Shown here piece after piece: positions 25,509 through 34,022 of a stretch of DNA of 64,000 bases. The position numbers and the translations under genes are program-made. The DNA lies in NCBI GenBank assembly GCA_013002885.1, contig JABDLS010000099.1, forward strand, positions 1 through 64,000, in the 5' to 3' direction. Positions within the stretch are counted from its first letter, which is position 1. Every line of letters begins with the position of its first letter. The notes beneath the pieces are model-generated. The model had not been told where the DNA came from, made no database searches, and saw only the letters and a program-made list of their open reading frames with translations. Source of the stretch: Gemmatimonadota bacterium. GTDB taxonomy: Bacteria; Gemmatimonadota; Gemmatimonadetes; Longimicrobiales; Gaopeijiaceae.

Positions 25509-26636
25509 TTACTCGATGACGACCGGGCGGTGCTCGAGGCCGACGAGGGTCCCTCCCTCGGAGAACCCTTTGTAGAGGGCGTGCTCCGGTGGGGGGACAC
25601 GATCCTTGGACTCCAGAGCTTCTGTGGCGGCGGCCTCCATTTCCTCCGTGACCTCGGTATCGATGCGGTCCAGTACATCGCTTTTCACGCCGCGCCTACC
25701 CAGATAAGCCTCGAACAGTCCCACGGGATCCCGCCGACCCCACGCCGCGAAAAGCTCGGTCGGGAAGGTGTCCCGTGCTTCGCGCTCATCGTGGGTCGCG
25801 TGCCCCCCCATTCGAAACGTGTCGGCGACGATGGCCGCCGGCCCGTGGCCCGACCGACAGCGCTCGGCGGCGATGCGTGTGGCCGCGTAGACGTCGAGGA
25901 CGTTGTTGCCGTCGCAGCTCCAGGCGTCGATACCGTACATGGCTGGCCATGCGTGGATGTCGCCGACGCCGTGCATCTCAGCGGGCGTACCCAGGGCGAC
26001 CTGATTGTTCTGGATGACGAAGATGACGGGGAGGCTCTGCACCGCAGCCAGGTTCATTCCCTCATGGCATGCGGCGCACTTGGTGGCTCCATCGCCGATC
26101 CAGGTCATGGCCACTCGTTGCTCGCCCCGATTGCGAAAGGAGAGAGCGACGCCCGCCACGATGGTCACACTGGTGCCCATGTGACTGATGGGCTGGATGA
26201 TCCCGCTGCCCATGTCACCGATGTGGAGATCGCGTCCCTCGCTCGGCGAGTCGGACGTGGCAAGGTATCCCCGGAACATGTCTGCCAGGGGCATGCCCAT
26301 CATATGGAGGGCCCCGGCGTTGCGGATCATGGGGGAGACGACGTCGACGTCGGGATCCAGTGCCCGAACGTTGCCCACGGTGACCGCTTCCTCGCCCGTG
26401 CCCAACCAGGCCTTGGAGATGACGCCGGTTCGAACCCAACGCTTGAGGCCGATGTCGTGGAGGCGTGTGCGGAGGAGGTCCCGGTAGATGGCGAGGAGCT
26501 CCGCCTCGTCGAGGCCGGTGACGATGCGGGTCCGCTCGGGATCGTCCCCGAGGGTGCGCTCGTAAGCGTCGACGAGCTCCGGATCGGGCGTCCAGTCGAC
26601 GTATTCGGGCGGATCGAAGGCCGGATATCGCTTCAT
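25509..26636 (-). CDS. thiamine-dependent dehydrogenase E1 component subunit alpha (pyruvate/branched-chain 2-oxoacid type)
   Basis: 375 aa, the alpha chain of a heterotetrameric 2-oxoacid dehydrogenase E1 that decarboxylates the oxoacid with thiamine diphosphate. The TPP motif is AMTWIGDGATKCAACHEGMN ending in FVIQNNQVALGTP; GSGIIQPISHMGTSVTIVAGVALS is the conserved core. The beta subunit, E2 and E3 are not adjacent, so partners must be elsewhere. It may be pyruvate or branched-chain specific; sequence reading alone does not decide. It lies upstream of the ECF sigma gene on the same strand with a 111-bp gap. Confidence 0.88.
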   Translation of the reverse strand: MKRYPAFDPPEYVDWTPDPELVDAYERTLGDDPERTRIVTGLDEAELLAIYRDLLRTRLHDIGLKRWVRTGVISKAWLGTGEEAVTVGNVRALDPDVDVVSPMIRNAGALHMMGMPLADMFRGYLATSDSPSEGRDLHIGDMGSGIIQPISHMGTSVTIVAGVALSFRNRGEQRVAMTWIGDGATKCAACHEGMNLAAVQSLPVIFVIQNNQVALGTPAEMHGVGDIHAWPAMYGIDAWSCDGNNVLDVYAATRIAAERCRSGHGPAAIVADTFRMGGHATHDEREARDTFPTELFAAWGRRDPVGLFEAYLGRRGVKSDVLDRIDTEVTEEMEAAATEALESKDRVPPPEHALYKGFSEGGTLVGLEHRPVVIE

Positions 26637-26951
26637 TACGGCAATCTAATCAAGTCGCCGGAATCGGGCGGCCGACACGGAAAGAGAAACGGGGGAGGCG
26701 AAGGGTCTCAGCGGCACGAAGAACCAGCCCCCCCAGGGTGGGCCACCGAGATTGCCTCCACACTCCCCCGTCAGAGTCGACCGTAGCCGACGCCCTCTAT
26801 TTACTAGGCCTTCCGACAGGTGTCACTCTCAATTTGGTACGTTTCCCAAATTCGTTCCCTTCGCCTTGTCGACACGTTGATTGACGGGCCGCTCCATTCG
26901 AGATTACGCCGTCGGCGCCGTAGCCTTTCACCCTCCCCTCGCTGAGCCCAC
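26637..26951. other. 315-bp intergenic region between divergent genes
   Basis: No gene with convincing coding character. The stretch about 26795-26890 is visibly richer in A/T than its surroundings and probably holds the promoters of the leftward E1 alpha gene and the rightward V4R-like gene. No clear -35/-10 pair, tRNA or terminator was seen. Confidence 0.5.
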
Positions 26952-27659
26952 GTGACAGATCCTGATTCGGCCGCAGCGGCCAACGGGCCACGTCGAGTCC
27001 AGGCGGTCGTAGCGCTCAGGCTGCTGGAGGCGATGAGGGACATGGATCTGCCGCAGGAGCTTCTCGAGGATGAGGACCCCGCCCAGACGATCCCGCGGCG
27101 TTTCGGCCTCAGCGATGTGGTGGAACGGCAGATCCGATCGTACAAGAATGACGTTCGGAAGCGGGTGCGCCTCACGGACCAGGAGATCGAGGGTCTTTTC
27201 CGGTTCGTCATTCGCCGCCCCGACAGCTCGGCCGTCTTTCGGCGAGTGGGTCGACTCCTCGCGGAACGGCAGCGGTCGTCGCGGTGGATGCGGTATCTAC
27301 CCCGCGCCGCGCAGTACGCCGTCGCCAGGTCCAGGGCCCGGCGGCGGTTGAAGCGTCTTTTCGGGCGACCCGTCGGAGGGTTCGGTCGTGGTCCCTTCGT
27401 CGTGGAGGGACGTGCCCACGTCTTCCACGACGTGGACCCCAGCGGCGACGCGTGCGAACTCGTGTCCGGCTTCGGTAAGGAGACCCTCGAACAGACCCTA
27501 GGCGGCTCGGCTCGCGTGACCCACACCCTCTGCCAGGGTCGTGGTGACGATCTCTGCCGTTGGGAGGGGGAACTGGTCAAGCCTAGGGCCACCGTCGCGG
27601 AGGAGGGCCTCACCCCTGCTCCAGACGGAGGGGCCGTGAGCGGATCATCCGGGCCATGA
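26952..27659 (+). CDS. V4R-like domain protein of unknown function
   Basis: 235 aa with a GTG start. The N-terminal part is a basic helical region (about residues 15-135). The C-terminal 90 residues resemble a V4R (4-vinyl reductase) small-molecule-binding domain: ELVSGFGKETLEQTLGGSARV followed by the paired-cysteine ending TLCQGRGDDLCRWEGEL. V4R domains sense hydrocarbons or bind metals. The stop overlaps the start of the peroxiredoxin gene (ATGA), so the two are co-translated. The V4R call rests on this C-terminal pattern only. Confidence 0.6.
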   Translation: MTDPDSAAAANGPRRVQAVVALRLLEAMRDMDLPQELLEDEDPAQTIPRRFGLSDVVERQIRSYKNDVRKRVRLTDQEIEGLFRFVIRRPDSSAVFRRVGRLLAERQRSSRWMRYLPRAAQYAVARSRARRRLKRLFGRPVGGFGRGPFVVEGRAHVFHDVDPSGDACELVSGFGKETLEQTLGGSARVTHTLCQGRGDDLCRWEGELVKPRATVAEEGLTPAPDGGAVSGSSGP

Positions 27660-28096
27660 AGGCACCGGCGGAGGGCGAGGCCGCGCCAGACTTCACGCTC
27701 GACTCCGATTCGGGTGGATCGATCACCCTGTCGGGGCTCCGGGGAAGTAAAGTCGTGCTCTACTTCTACCCCCGCGACGACACCCCGGGCTGTACCGTCC
27801 AGGCGTGCGACTTCCGGGATGCGCTGCCCCGATTCGACGGTGTCGGTGCCGTGGTCCTCGGCGTCTCCACGGACAATGTGGTTTCGCACGGGGCCTTCCG
27901 TGCGAAATACGACCTCAACTTCCCTCTTCTCGCCGATGTCGAGGGCTCGGTGTGCGACGCTTACGCCGTCCGGGCGGGGGGACGGATCCAGCGGAGCACC
28001 TTCCTCATCGACCAAGAGGGAGTCATCCAGAGAGTATGGCGGGGGGTCTCGGCCCAGGGCCACGCGGACATGCTGGCTGAAGCGTTGGGGGCCTGA
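27656..28096 (+). CDS. bcp: thioredoxin-dependent thiol peroxidase, Bcp/PrxQ type
   Basis: 146 aa atypical two-cysteine peroxiredoxin that reduces hydroperoxides. The active-site motif YPRDDTPGCTVQACDFRD has the peroxidatic Cys46 and the resolving Cys51 five residues later, diagnostic of Bcp/PrxQ. Thr43 and the distal arginine region (GGRIQRSTFLID) are also present. The ATGA overlap with the upstream V4R-like gene implies joint expression. Confidence 0.95.
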   Translation: MKAPAEGEAAPDFTLDSDSGGSITLSGLRGSKVVLYFYPRDDTPGCTVQACDFRDALPRFDGVGAVVLGVSTDNVVSHGAFRAKYDLNFPLLADVEGSVCDAYAVRAGGRIQRSTFLIDQEGVIQRVWRGVSAQGHADMLAEALGA

Positions 28097-28107
28097 AGCT
28101 CGCGGAG

Positions 28108-28710
28108 CTACGCCATCAGCACCCGGTGTACCCTGAAGATGCAGAGATCCTGCACGACGATTCTTCCGCGGATGCGTGCGTCGAGAACCTCCTCTTCCGA
28201 CCGAACGCCGGTCTGAAGCCAGATGGATGGCTCCTCTTTTCGGCGAACAGCTTCGCGCACGAACGGGCCGGCTTCTTCCGAGGGCCGGAAAATCAGCACC
28301 AGGTCCACCGGCTCTTCGACCTCGCTCAGGGTGGCGTAGGACCTCCTTCCGAGCAGCCGGTCGGCGTGGGGATTCACCGGGATGACGTCGAAGCCCTTCG
28401 CAGCCAGGTACGAGGGTACGCGCCGCGCCGGCTTCTCCAGATTCCTGGAGAGACCGACGACCGCAATGGTCTGCGCGTTGGTGAGCAATTCGACAAGGCG
28501 TTCGGCCGGCGGGTTGTCCGGGTCCGACGACTCGTCGAGGAGGCGCTCGAGCTCCACGAGAGTATTCACGAGGCGGCGAGCTTGGGGGGCTCCGTCCGAT
28601 CCCGCAACCACCCGTCCGGACACACTGGCTCGCGTTCGGCGGATCCCCGGAGAGGCAGCCGGGATATCCATGTTCGCGTGGGAGCAGGCACCGACCCCGC
28701 CGCCCCTCAT
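28108..28710 (-). CDS. CoA-binding domain protein, YccU-like
   Basis: 200 aa at most. The Rossmann-type CoA-binding domain covers about residues 65-200: TIAVVGLSRNLEKPARRVPSYLAAKGFDVIPVNP, then VDLVLIFRPSEEAGPFVREAV, IWLQTGVRSEEE and GRIVVQDLCI. The family is widespread and of unclear function. The ATG at 28710 has GGAAG upstream, but the first 45 residues are arginine/glycine-rich and may not be translated; ATG 28671 or GTG 28569 are alternatives. Convergent with bcp (11-bp gap) and divergent from the kinase-like gene. Confidence 0.8.
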   Translation of the reverse strand: MRGGGVGACSHANMDIPAASPGIRRTRASVSGRVVAGSDGAPQARRLVNTLVELERLLDESSDPDNPPAERLVELLTNAQTIAVVGLSRNLEKPARRVPSYLAAKGFDVIPVNPHADRLLGRRSYATLSEVEEPVDLVLIFRPSEEAGPFVREAVRRKEEPSIWLQTGVRSEEEVLDARIRGRIVVQDLCIFRVHRVLMA

Positions 28711-28733
28711 CGCTGTGAACTTCCGGGAACGCC

Positions 28734-29618
28734 ATGGATCCGATTCTGATCGTCGTCGTCGTCATCGCCTTGCTTGTGGGCGCCGGTACCGGGTTCGTGC
28801 TCGGCCGGGGGTCTGGCCGCGCCTCCGCCCTCGATGAAGGGCGGGCTGCAGGCCTCAGCGAAGGGCGGAAGGCCGGAACGGAGGAGGGCCGCAGGATGGG
28901 AGAGGAGGCGGGCCGCCGGCTAGGCCTCGAGGAGGGGGAGAGGGCGGGAGCCGAGGCCGCTCGGAAGGAGGGTTTCGACGAGGGTGTCGCCCACACGCGA
29001 CGAGGAGAGCGTGACGCTGCCCTCCGCGAAGCCATCGGACGCGTCTCGACGTTCCTCCATTCCCAGGTGCGCGCCCCTCTGGCCGGAGCCGGCGAGGCCA
29101 GCGACGAGGTCGAGCTTCGGGAGCGGATCGAGCGTGCCCTGGGCTCCCTGGAGGATCTCGACTTCTTCATTACCGAGACAGGAGTCGCGCGGCAGGGCGC
29201 CGATCTGGCCAAGCTCGCCCAGTCCGTGTCCCGGGAGTTCGCAGGGGATCACGACGTGGCCGTGCGGGTCATGCTGGGCCAGCCCACGGTGAGGGCAGAG
29301 GTAAACTCACAGGCGATCATGGACGCCCTCTACTTGATACTCCACAATGCCGCCCGCTTCGGAGACGGCAACACGGTCGACCTTACGGTGGAGCAGGCCG
29401 GGAGCCAGGCGAAGATCACGGTGCGGGACCGGGGCCCCGGTTTCTCCGAGGAGGCTTTCAAGCGCGCCTTCGACCCCTTCTACTCCACTTCCGACGAGGG
29501 CTTGGGTCTCGGTCTTCCCCACGCCAGGCAGGTCGTCGAGGAGATGGGCGGAGCCATCGAGCTCAGGAACATGCCCGATGGCGGAGCGGAGGTAGAGGTG
29601 TCGCTACCGGTCTCGTGA
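28734..29618 (+). CDS. membrane-anchored histidine-kinase-like ATPase with FliH-type GxxxG repeat helix
   Basis: 294 aa. An N-terminal membrane helix (residues 4-22) is followed by a remarkable helix in which glycine occupies every fourth position from 36 to 84 (12 of 13 positions, Ala at 76), rich in E and R. A DHp-like segment follows with a candidate phospho-acceptor His109 (FLHSQVRAPL). The C-terminal HATPase domain has an N-box (LYLILHNAARF), G1 (VRDRGPGF), an F-box FDPFYST and G2 (GLGLGLPHA). No receiver or response regulator is adjacent. It is probably a sensor kinase whose linker forms a helix-packing zipper; signal and partner unknown. Confidence 0.78.
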   Translation: MDPILIVVVVIALLVGAGTGFVLGRGSGRASALDEGRAAGLSEGRKAGTEEGRRMGEEAGRRLGLEEGERAGAEAARKEGFDEGVAHTRRGERDAALREAIGRVSTFLHSQVRAPLAGAGEASDEVELRERIERALGSLEDLDFFITETGVARQGADLAKLAQSVSREFAGDHDVAVRVMLGQPTVRAEVNSQAIMDALYLILHNAARFGDGNTVDLTVEQAGSQAKITVRDRGPGFSEEAFKRAFDPFYSTSDEGLGLGLPHARQVVEEMGGAIELRNMPDGGAEVEVSLPVS

Positions 29619-30545
29619 TGATCGTCGGGCCGTGAAGCCGACACCCGCCACTCCAGCGGCCACCAGGGCGATACCCATCCATCCCAGGGGCGACAGCCCC
29701 TGAGAGAGGAGAAGGGTGGCGAGCACCCCGGCCACGACCGGTTCGATGGCCGTCGCGATGGAGGCTCTGCTGGCGTCGATGCGCGACAGGGCGTCGAAGA
29801 AGAGAAAGTGGGCCACCGCGATGGTGAGGACAGCGAAGGCCAGGAGGACGAGCCACGCCGTGGATGACCCCGGCCAGACCACGGGACCCGACATGAAGGG
29901 GAGCGCCATGGCCAGGAAGGCGACGGACCCGGCCGTGCTGTATGCCACCGTCCGGAGGGCGCCGTAGCGGGGAGCCGCGAATCGACCGAAGAGCGTGTAC
30001 GTGCCGTACGACACGCCGGCCAGGACCCCCCAGGCCACACCGCTGTTTCCGAAGGTCGCGGTCACCTCCTCTGCTCCGAGCACCGAGATCCAGACACCCG
30101 TGAGGGTCACGACGAGAAGAGCGATCCGGGTCCTGTCCGGCCATTCGCCGAGCAAGGGACCCGACGCGGCCGCGACGACGGCCGGTGCAAGGTAGAGGAG
30201 GGCTACCGTGGAGGGCACGCCCACGGCGTCGGTGGACAGCTGGTAGGCAAGCTGGAAGACGCCGATGGCCAGCCCCCCGCCCAGCGACAGAATGACGAAG
30301 CCACGGAGGTCGAGAAGGAGGCTTCGGCCGCCGCGCACGACCAGGATCCCGAGGACCAGGACGACGCCTCCTACCAAGGGGCGAAGGAGGGCCAGACTCT
30401 CCGGGGGGACACCGAGGCGGAAGAGGTTGACCGCGAAGATCCCCGATGAGCCCCAGAGCGAGGCGGCCAGAACCGCCTCGAAGTACCCCACGAGGACGCC
30501 TCGGTCGGGGCTCTGGGGGCCGGACCTCGTGGCCTCTCGGGTCAC
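29604..30545 (-). CDS. EamA/DMT superfamily transporter
   Basis: 313 aa, two EamA repeats of five membrane helices each: first repeat from FEAVLAASLWGSSGIFAVNLF to about residue 150, second from GVAWGVLAGVSYGTYTLFGRF, ending ALVAAGVAGVGFTARR. Members export metabolites such as amino acids or purines. The GTG at 30545 overlaps the upstream ctaM-like stop (GTGA). Its 3' end overlaps the convergent kinase-like gene by 15 bp. Substrate unknown. Confidence 0.88.
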   Translation of the reverse strand: MTREATRSGPQSPDRGVLVGYFEAVLAASLWGSSGIFAVNLFRLGVPPESLALLRPLVGGVVLVLGILVVRGGRSLLLDLRGFVILSLGGGLAIGVFQLAYQLSTDAVGVPSTVALLYLAPAVVAAASGPLLGEWPDRTRIALLVVTLTGVWISVLGAEEVTATFGNSGVAWGVLAGVSYGTYTLFGRFAAPRYGALRTVAYSTAGSVAFLAMALPFMSGPVVWPGSSTAWLVLLAFAVLTIAVAHFLFFDALSRIDASRASIATAIEPVVAGVLATLLLSQGLSPLGWMGIALVAAGVAGVGFTARRSSRDR

Positions 30546-30979
30546 GCGTATCCGTAGATCTGGTAGAGGAGGATGTAGACCAACAGGCCGGTGATGGAAA
30601 CGTAGGCCCACACTGGGAAGACGAATCGAGCGAGTCGCTTGTGCTCGGCGAAGCGCTCCTTTCGTACGAGCCAGAGCAGGCGGAGCACGAAGGGGAGAAC
30701 CAGTACGGCGAGGATCATGTGCGAAACCAGCACGGTGAGGTAGACCGTCCGGGCCAGCCCCTCACCGGCGAACTCATGGGTCCCGGTGAGCGCGACCCGG
30801 GCGAGGTAGAAGACCAGAAAGAGAGCCGAGGCGCCCACCGCGGTGAGCATGGCTCTCTTGTGGTTGTCGATGACTTTTCGGCGAATGAAGTAGAAGCCTG
30901 AGAACAAGGCCACTGCGCTCATGGCGTTGAGGCTCGCGTTCACCATGGCGAGCATGTCGCCCACTTCCGTCGTGTTCAT
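30542..30979 (-). CDS. ctaM: DUF420/CtaM-like cytochrome oxidase assembly membrane protein
   Basis: 145 aa with four membrane helices. Conserved histidines are visible in DNHKRAMLTA, GTHEFAGEG, VSHMILAVLVLPF and EHKRLARFVFPVWAYVSITG, as expected for DUF420 proteins (CtaM), needed for assembly of haem-copper oxidases. Directly downstream of ctaA (15-bp gap) on the same strand, which supports a role in haem A oxidase biogenesis. Overlaps the EamA gene start. Confidence 0.85.
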   Translation of the reverse strand: MNTTEVGDMLAMVNASLNAMSAVALFSGFYFIRRKVIDNHKRAMLTAVGASALFLVFYLARVALTGTHEFAGEGLARTVYLTVLVSHMILAVLVLPFVLRLLWLVRKERFAEHKRLARFVFPVWAYVSITGLLVYILLYQIYGYA

Positions 30980-30994
30980 GGAGGGTGGTCCCGC

Positions 30995-31945
30995 TCAGGC
31001 CAGCACGGCGTCCGACGCATTCGACGTCGCGGGCGCGCCGGACGTCGCTTCGGGTCGGGTCGCCAACGTCGCAGTCGCGGCGAGGACCGCCAGGAGGGCC
31101 GCGGCCACGAGGGTGTGGAGAGAGACCGGGACGACGGCGAGAACGGTGAGAACCGAGGCGACGCCCAGGGCCACCTGCACCAGAACCAGCGCGACGGCGG
31201 CGACAACCCATCGACGAATCCGGCCGGGGACACCCCTACGGTGCGCTGCGACGGCGAGCCACAGCACGGCGCCCGTGGCGACCAGGGCCACTACGCGATG
31301 GGCGAAGTGGGCGGTAATGGGCAGGTTGACCAGGGGTGGTACGACCTGGCCGAGACAAAGCGGCACGTCGGGGCAAGCCATCCCCGCATCGGTATGTCGA
31401 ACCAGGCCGCCCACCACCGACTGAAGGAAGACGAGGAGCCAGGCGAAACCGGCGAGTGCGCGTAGTCGCATGCCCATCGACTCGTGAAGGCCCTCGACGG
31501 GACCTCCGCCCCGACTCGTGGCTGCCGCCAGGACCGAGGCCAGGGTCAGGAAGGCGAACGCGAGGGTCAGATGGGTCGTGGAGACCAGGTCCGGCAACCG
31601 GTAGATGACCGTGAGTCCCCCGAAGATCGATTGGATCACCAGGAGACCGAGTCCGGCAAGACACGCCTTGAAGATCCACGGCCGATCTGGTGCCTCCTGC
31701 CGAGCCAGCCACGTCGCCAGCCCGAACATGAGCACCAACCCTCCGGCCACCAGACGGTGCAGGTGCTCCCAGAAGACGCCGCCGGTCATCTCCGGGACCA
31801 TGGTCCCGAAGCAGGTCGGCCAGTCGGGGCACGCGAGGCTGGACTCCGTGGCGTGGACCACACTACCGAGAAAGAGGAGCCCCAGGGTCCATACCACGGT
31901 CACACGGAACGCTCGTGGATGCAGTGGAGCCGATTCGGTGGTCAT
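30995..31945 (-). CDS. ctaA: haem A synthase, COX15/CtaA family
   Basis: 316 aa, eight membrane helices in two four-helix repeats. It oxidises the C8 methyl of haem O to formyl, giving haem A for aa3 oxidase. Haem-ligand histidines occur in EHLHRLVAG and STTHLTLAF of repeat one and AHFAHRVVAL and SLHTLVAA of repeat two. Both repeats carry an extracytoplasmic cysteine pair, CPDWPTC and CPDVPLC, as in type-1 CtaA. Precedes the ctaM-like gene and follows the acyl-CoA dehydrogenase by 9 bp. Confidence 0.93.
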   Translation of the reverse strand: MTTESAPLHPRAFRVTVVWTLGLLFLGSVVHATESSLACPDWPTCFGTMVPEMTGGVFWEHLHRLVAGGLVLMFGLATWLARQEAPDRPWIFKACLAGLGLLVIQSIFGGLTVIYRLPDLVSTTHLTLAFAFLTLASVLAAATSRGGGPVEGLHESMGMRLRALAGFAWLLVFLQSVVGGLVRHTDAGMACPDVPLCLGQVVPPLVNLPITAHFAHRVVALVATGAVLWLAVAAHRRGVPGRIRRWVVAAVALVLVQVALGVASVLTVLAVVPVSLHTLVAAALLAVLAATATLATRPEATSGAPATSNASDAVLA

Positions 31946-31954
31946 GGCGCGAGG

Positions 31955-33880
31955 TCAGGCGTGGACGACCTGGTCGGCCGGCTCTGACGTCTCCGGCTTC
32001 GCAGTAGGCTTCGAGGCTGTGGGCCGGTACCCCTCGAAAGAGACGACGCCGGCTTCGAGCCAGGTGAAGTCCCCTTCCAGGAAGCGGCTCGACAGCGCGT
32101 AGGTCGCCGTATCCTCATTGTCGAAAAGGGAGCGGAACCGCTCGGAGATGCGGCGGCGCGACTGACGGCAGAAGGTATCGGCCAGGGCGTCGACACCGGT
32201 TTCCGCGCTGCCCTTCTCCATGAGCGTTCGGGCTCGCACCAGGACCGTGCTCATGACGAGCAACTCGGCGCCGATATCGACGATGCGCCCCAGGACGGCC
32301 TGCCGTTTTTCCAGCGCCGGTCCGAATCGCACCATGGTATGGAAGGTGGCGCGGGCGAGTCGACGAGAGGTGCGTTCGATGTAGCGTGCGTGTCGTGCCA
32401 GCTTCCCGAAGCCCGAATACTTGGGCCAGAAGCTCCATCCGAAGAAGCGGGTGGGATACCACCACGCGTAGTGGATGCCGGCCTTCACCAAGGCAGTCAG
32501 CTTCGCCCCGAGGGGGGCCTTGGGGTTCACGAGGTCACCGGCCACGGCGAGGTGCCGGTCCACCGCTTCCCGGGCAATGAAGAGGCGCATGATCTCGGAT
32601 GAACCCTCGAAGATCGTGTTGATACGCATGTCTCGCAGGCAGCGCTCGACGGGGTAGGCGGTTTCACCCCGGCTCTCGAGGGACTCGTGGGTCTCGTACC
32701 CACGGCCGCCCCGCACCTGAACGGCCTCGTCGACGAGGGACCAGCCGGTCTCGGTGGCCCACATCTTGGCCACCGCGGCTTCGAGACGGATGTCGAAGTC
32801 CCCCGAGTCGGACATGGCGCCGATGACGTCCACCAGGGACTGCATGGCGAAGGTGTCGGCGGCCATCTTCCCAAGCTTCTGGGCGATGGCGTCGTGCTTA
32901 CCGACGGGAAGACCCCACTGGACCCTGGACCCCGCCCAGTCCCGGAGCATCTCCAGGCACCCCTTGCCGGCCGCAGCGCAAAACGCCGGAAGGGCCAGAC
33001 GACCGGTGTTGAGTGTGATCAGGGCCAACTTGAGGCCCTTTCCTTCACCCCAGAGAAGGTTGTCTCGAGGGACCTTCACGTCGGTGAAACGGAGGACACC
33101 GTTGGAAAGACCCCGAAGGCCCATGAAGGAACACTCGTGGACCGTCTCCACTCCTGGCCAGTCGGTCTCGACGATGAACGCGCTGATGGGCTTGCGCTTG
33201 GAGCCTTCCTCGGCGGGAGTGCGGGCCATGACCACGATGATGTCGGCACGGGGCCCATTGGTGGTCCAGAGCTTCTCGCCGTTGAGAATCCAGTGCTCGC
33301 CGTCGTCGGAGAGCACTGCGGTGGTGGACATGTTCGCCGGGTCCGACCCCACGTCCTGCTCGGTGAGGGCGAAGGCCGACAGGGCGCCGCCCGCCAGGCG
33401 AGGCAGGTACCTCTGCTTCTGTTCTTCGGTGCCGAACTTGAGAAGGGGTCCAGGGACTCCGATGCTCTGGTGTGCCGACAGGAAGGCACCCGTGGCCGAG
33501 CACCGGGAGGCGACGATGGCCAACGCCTTCAGGTAGGAGAGCTGGGACAGCCCCAAACCTCCATACTCCTCGGGAGTCTTGATTCCGAAAGCGCCGAGCT
33601 CTGCGAGGCCGTCGAGGACCGCCTGGGGCACGTGGCCTTCACGATCGATGGCGTCGCCGTCGATGTGATCCTCGGCGAAGGCGTGGAGCCTCTCGAGAAA
33701 GGCGGCCGCCTTCTTCTGCTCCCCGGGATCGGGCTCGGGCTGCGGATAGACGAGGTCGAGGTCGAATCGACCCTCGAAGAGGGCCCGGGCGAAGCTCTGC
33801 TTCTCCCAGTCCTTCTCTCGTGCCTGCTCGGCGACCTCTCGGGACTCGAGCTCGGTGGCCAACTGCGTGGTCTTCGCCAT
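31955..33880 (-). CDS. acyl-CoA dehydrogenase, long form with C-terminal extension
   Basis: 641 aa flavoprotein catalysing the first beta-oxidation step. Residues about 75-460 form the dehydrogenase domain: the flavin/substrate motif FALTEQDVGSDPANMSTTAV, WILNGEKLWTTNGPRADI, and INTIFEGSSEIMRLFIAREAV near residue 430, where the catalytic base and flavin contacts of the family lie. The extra C-terminal domain of about 180 aa is as in very-long-chain/ACAD9-type or FadE-like enzymes. Separated by only 9 bp from ctaA, but functionally unrelated. Confidence 0.9.
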   Translation of the reverse strand: MAKTTQLATELESREVAEQAREKDWEKQSFARALFEGRFDLDLVYPQPEPDPGEQKKAAAFLERLHAFAEDHIDGDAIDREGHVPQAVLDGLAELGAFGIKTPEEYGGLGLSQLSYLKALAIVASRCSATGAFLSAHQSIGVPGPLLKFGTEEQKQRYLPRLAGGALSAFALTEQDVGSDPANMSTTAVLSDDGEHWILNGEKLWTTNGPRADIIVVMARTPAEEGSKRKPISAFIVETDWPGVETVHECSFMGLRGLSNGVLRFTDVKVPRDNLLWGEGKGLKLALITLNTGRLALPAFCAAAGKGCLEMLRDWAGSRVQWGLPVGKHDAIAQKLGKMAADTFAMQSLVDVIGAMSDSGDFDIRLEAAVAKMWATETGWSLVDEAVQVRGGRGYETHESLESRGETAYPVERCLRDMRINTIFEGSSEIMRLFIAREAVDRHLAVAGDLVNPKAPLGAKLTALVKAGIHYAWWYPTRFFGWSFWPKYSGFGKLARHARYIERTSRRLARATFHTMVRFGPALEKRQAVLGRIVDIGAELLVMSTVLVRARTLMEKGSAETGVDALADTFCRQSRRRISERFRSLFDNEDTATYALSSRFLEGDFTWLEAGVVSFEGYRPTASKPTAKPETSEPADQVVHA

Positions 33881-34022
33881 GATACTCCCGGCTGGTCTGC
33901 GTCGGGCCGGTCACGACCGTCCCGAACTCTTCGCTTTCCGAGCGCCATCGCCCGGACATCTGACTACCCCCATGCCCTCCCGGGGAGCCACCAGGATCCA
34001 CTCCGGCGGCGACGCCCCGGCA

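Noticed and set aside
26804-29212. Leftward open frame of about 800 codons across the V4R-like, bcp and kinase-like genes
   Set aside because: Arg/Ser/Pro-rich, no domain, runs across three well-supported genes; antisense shadow.
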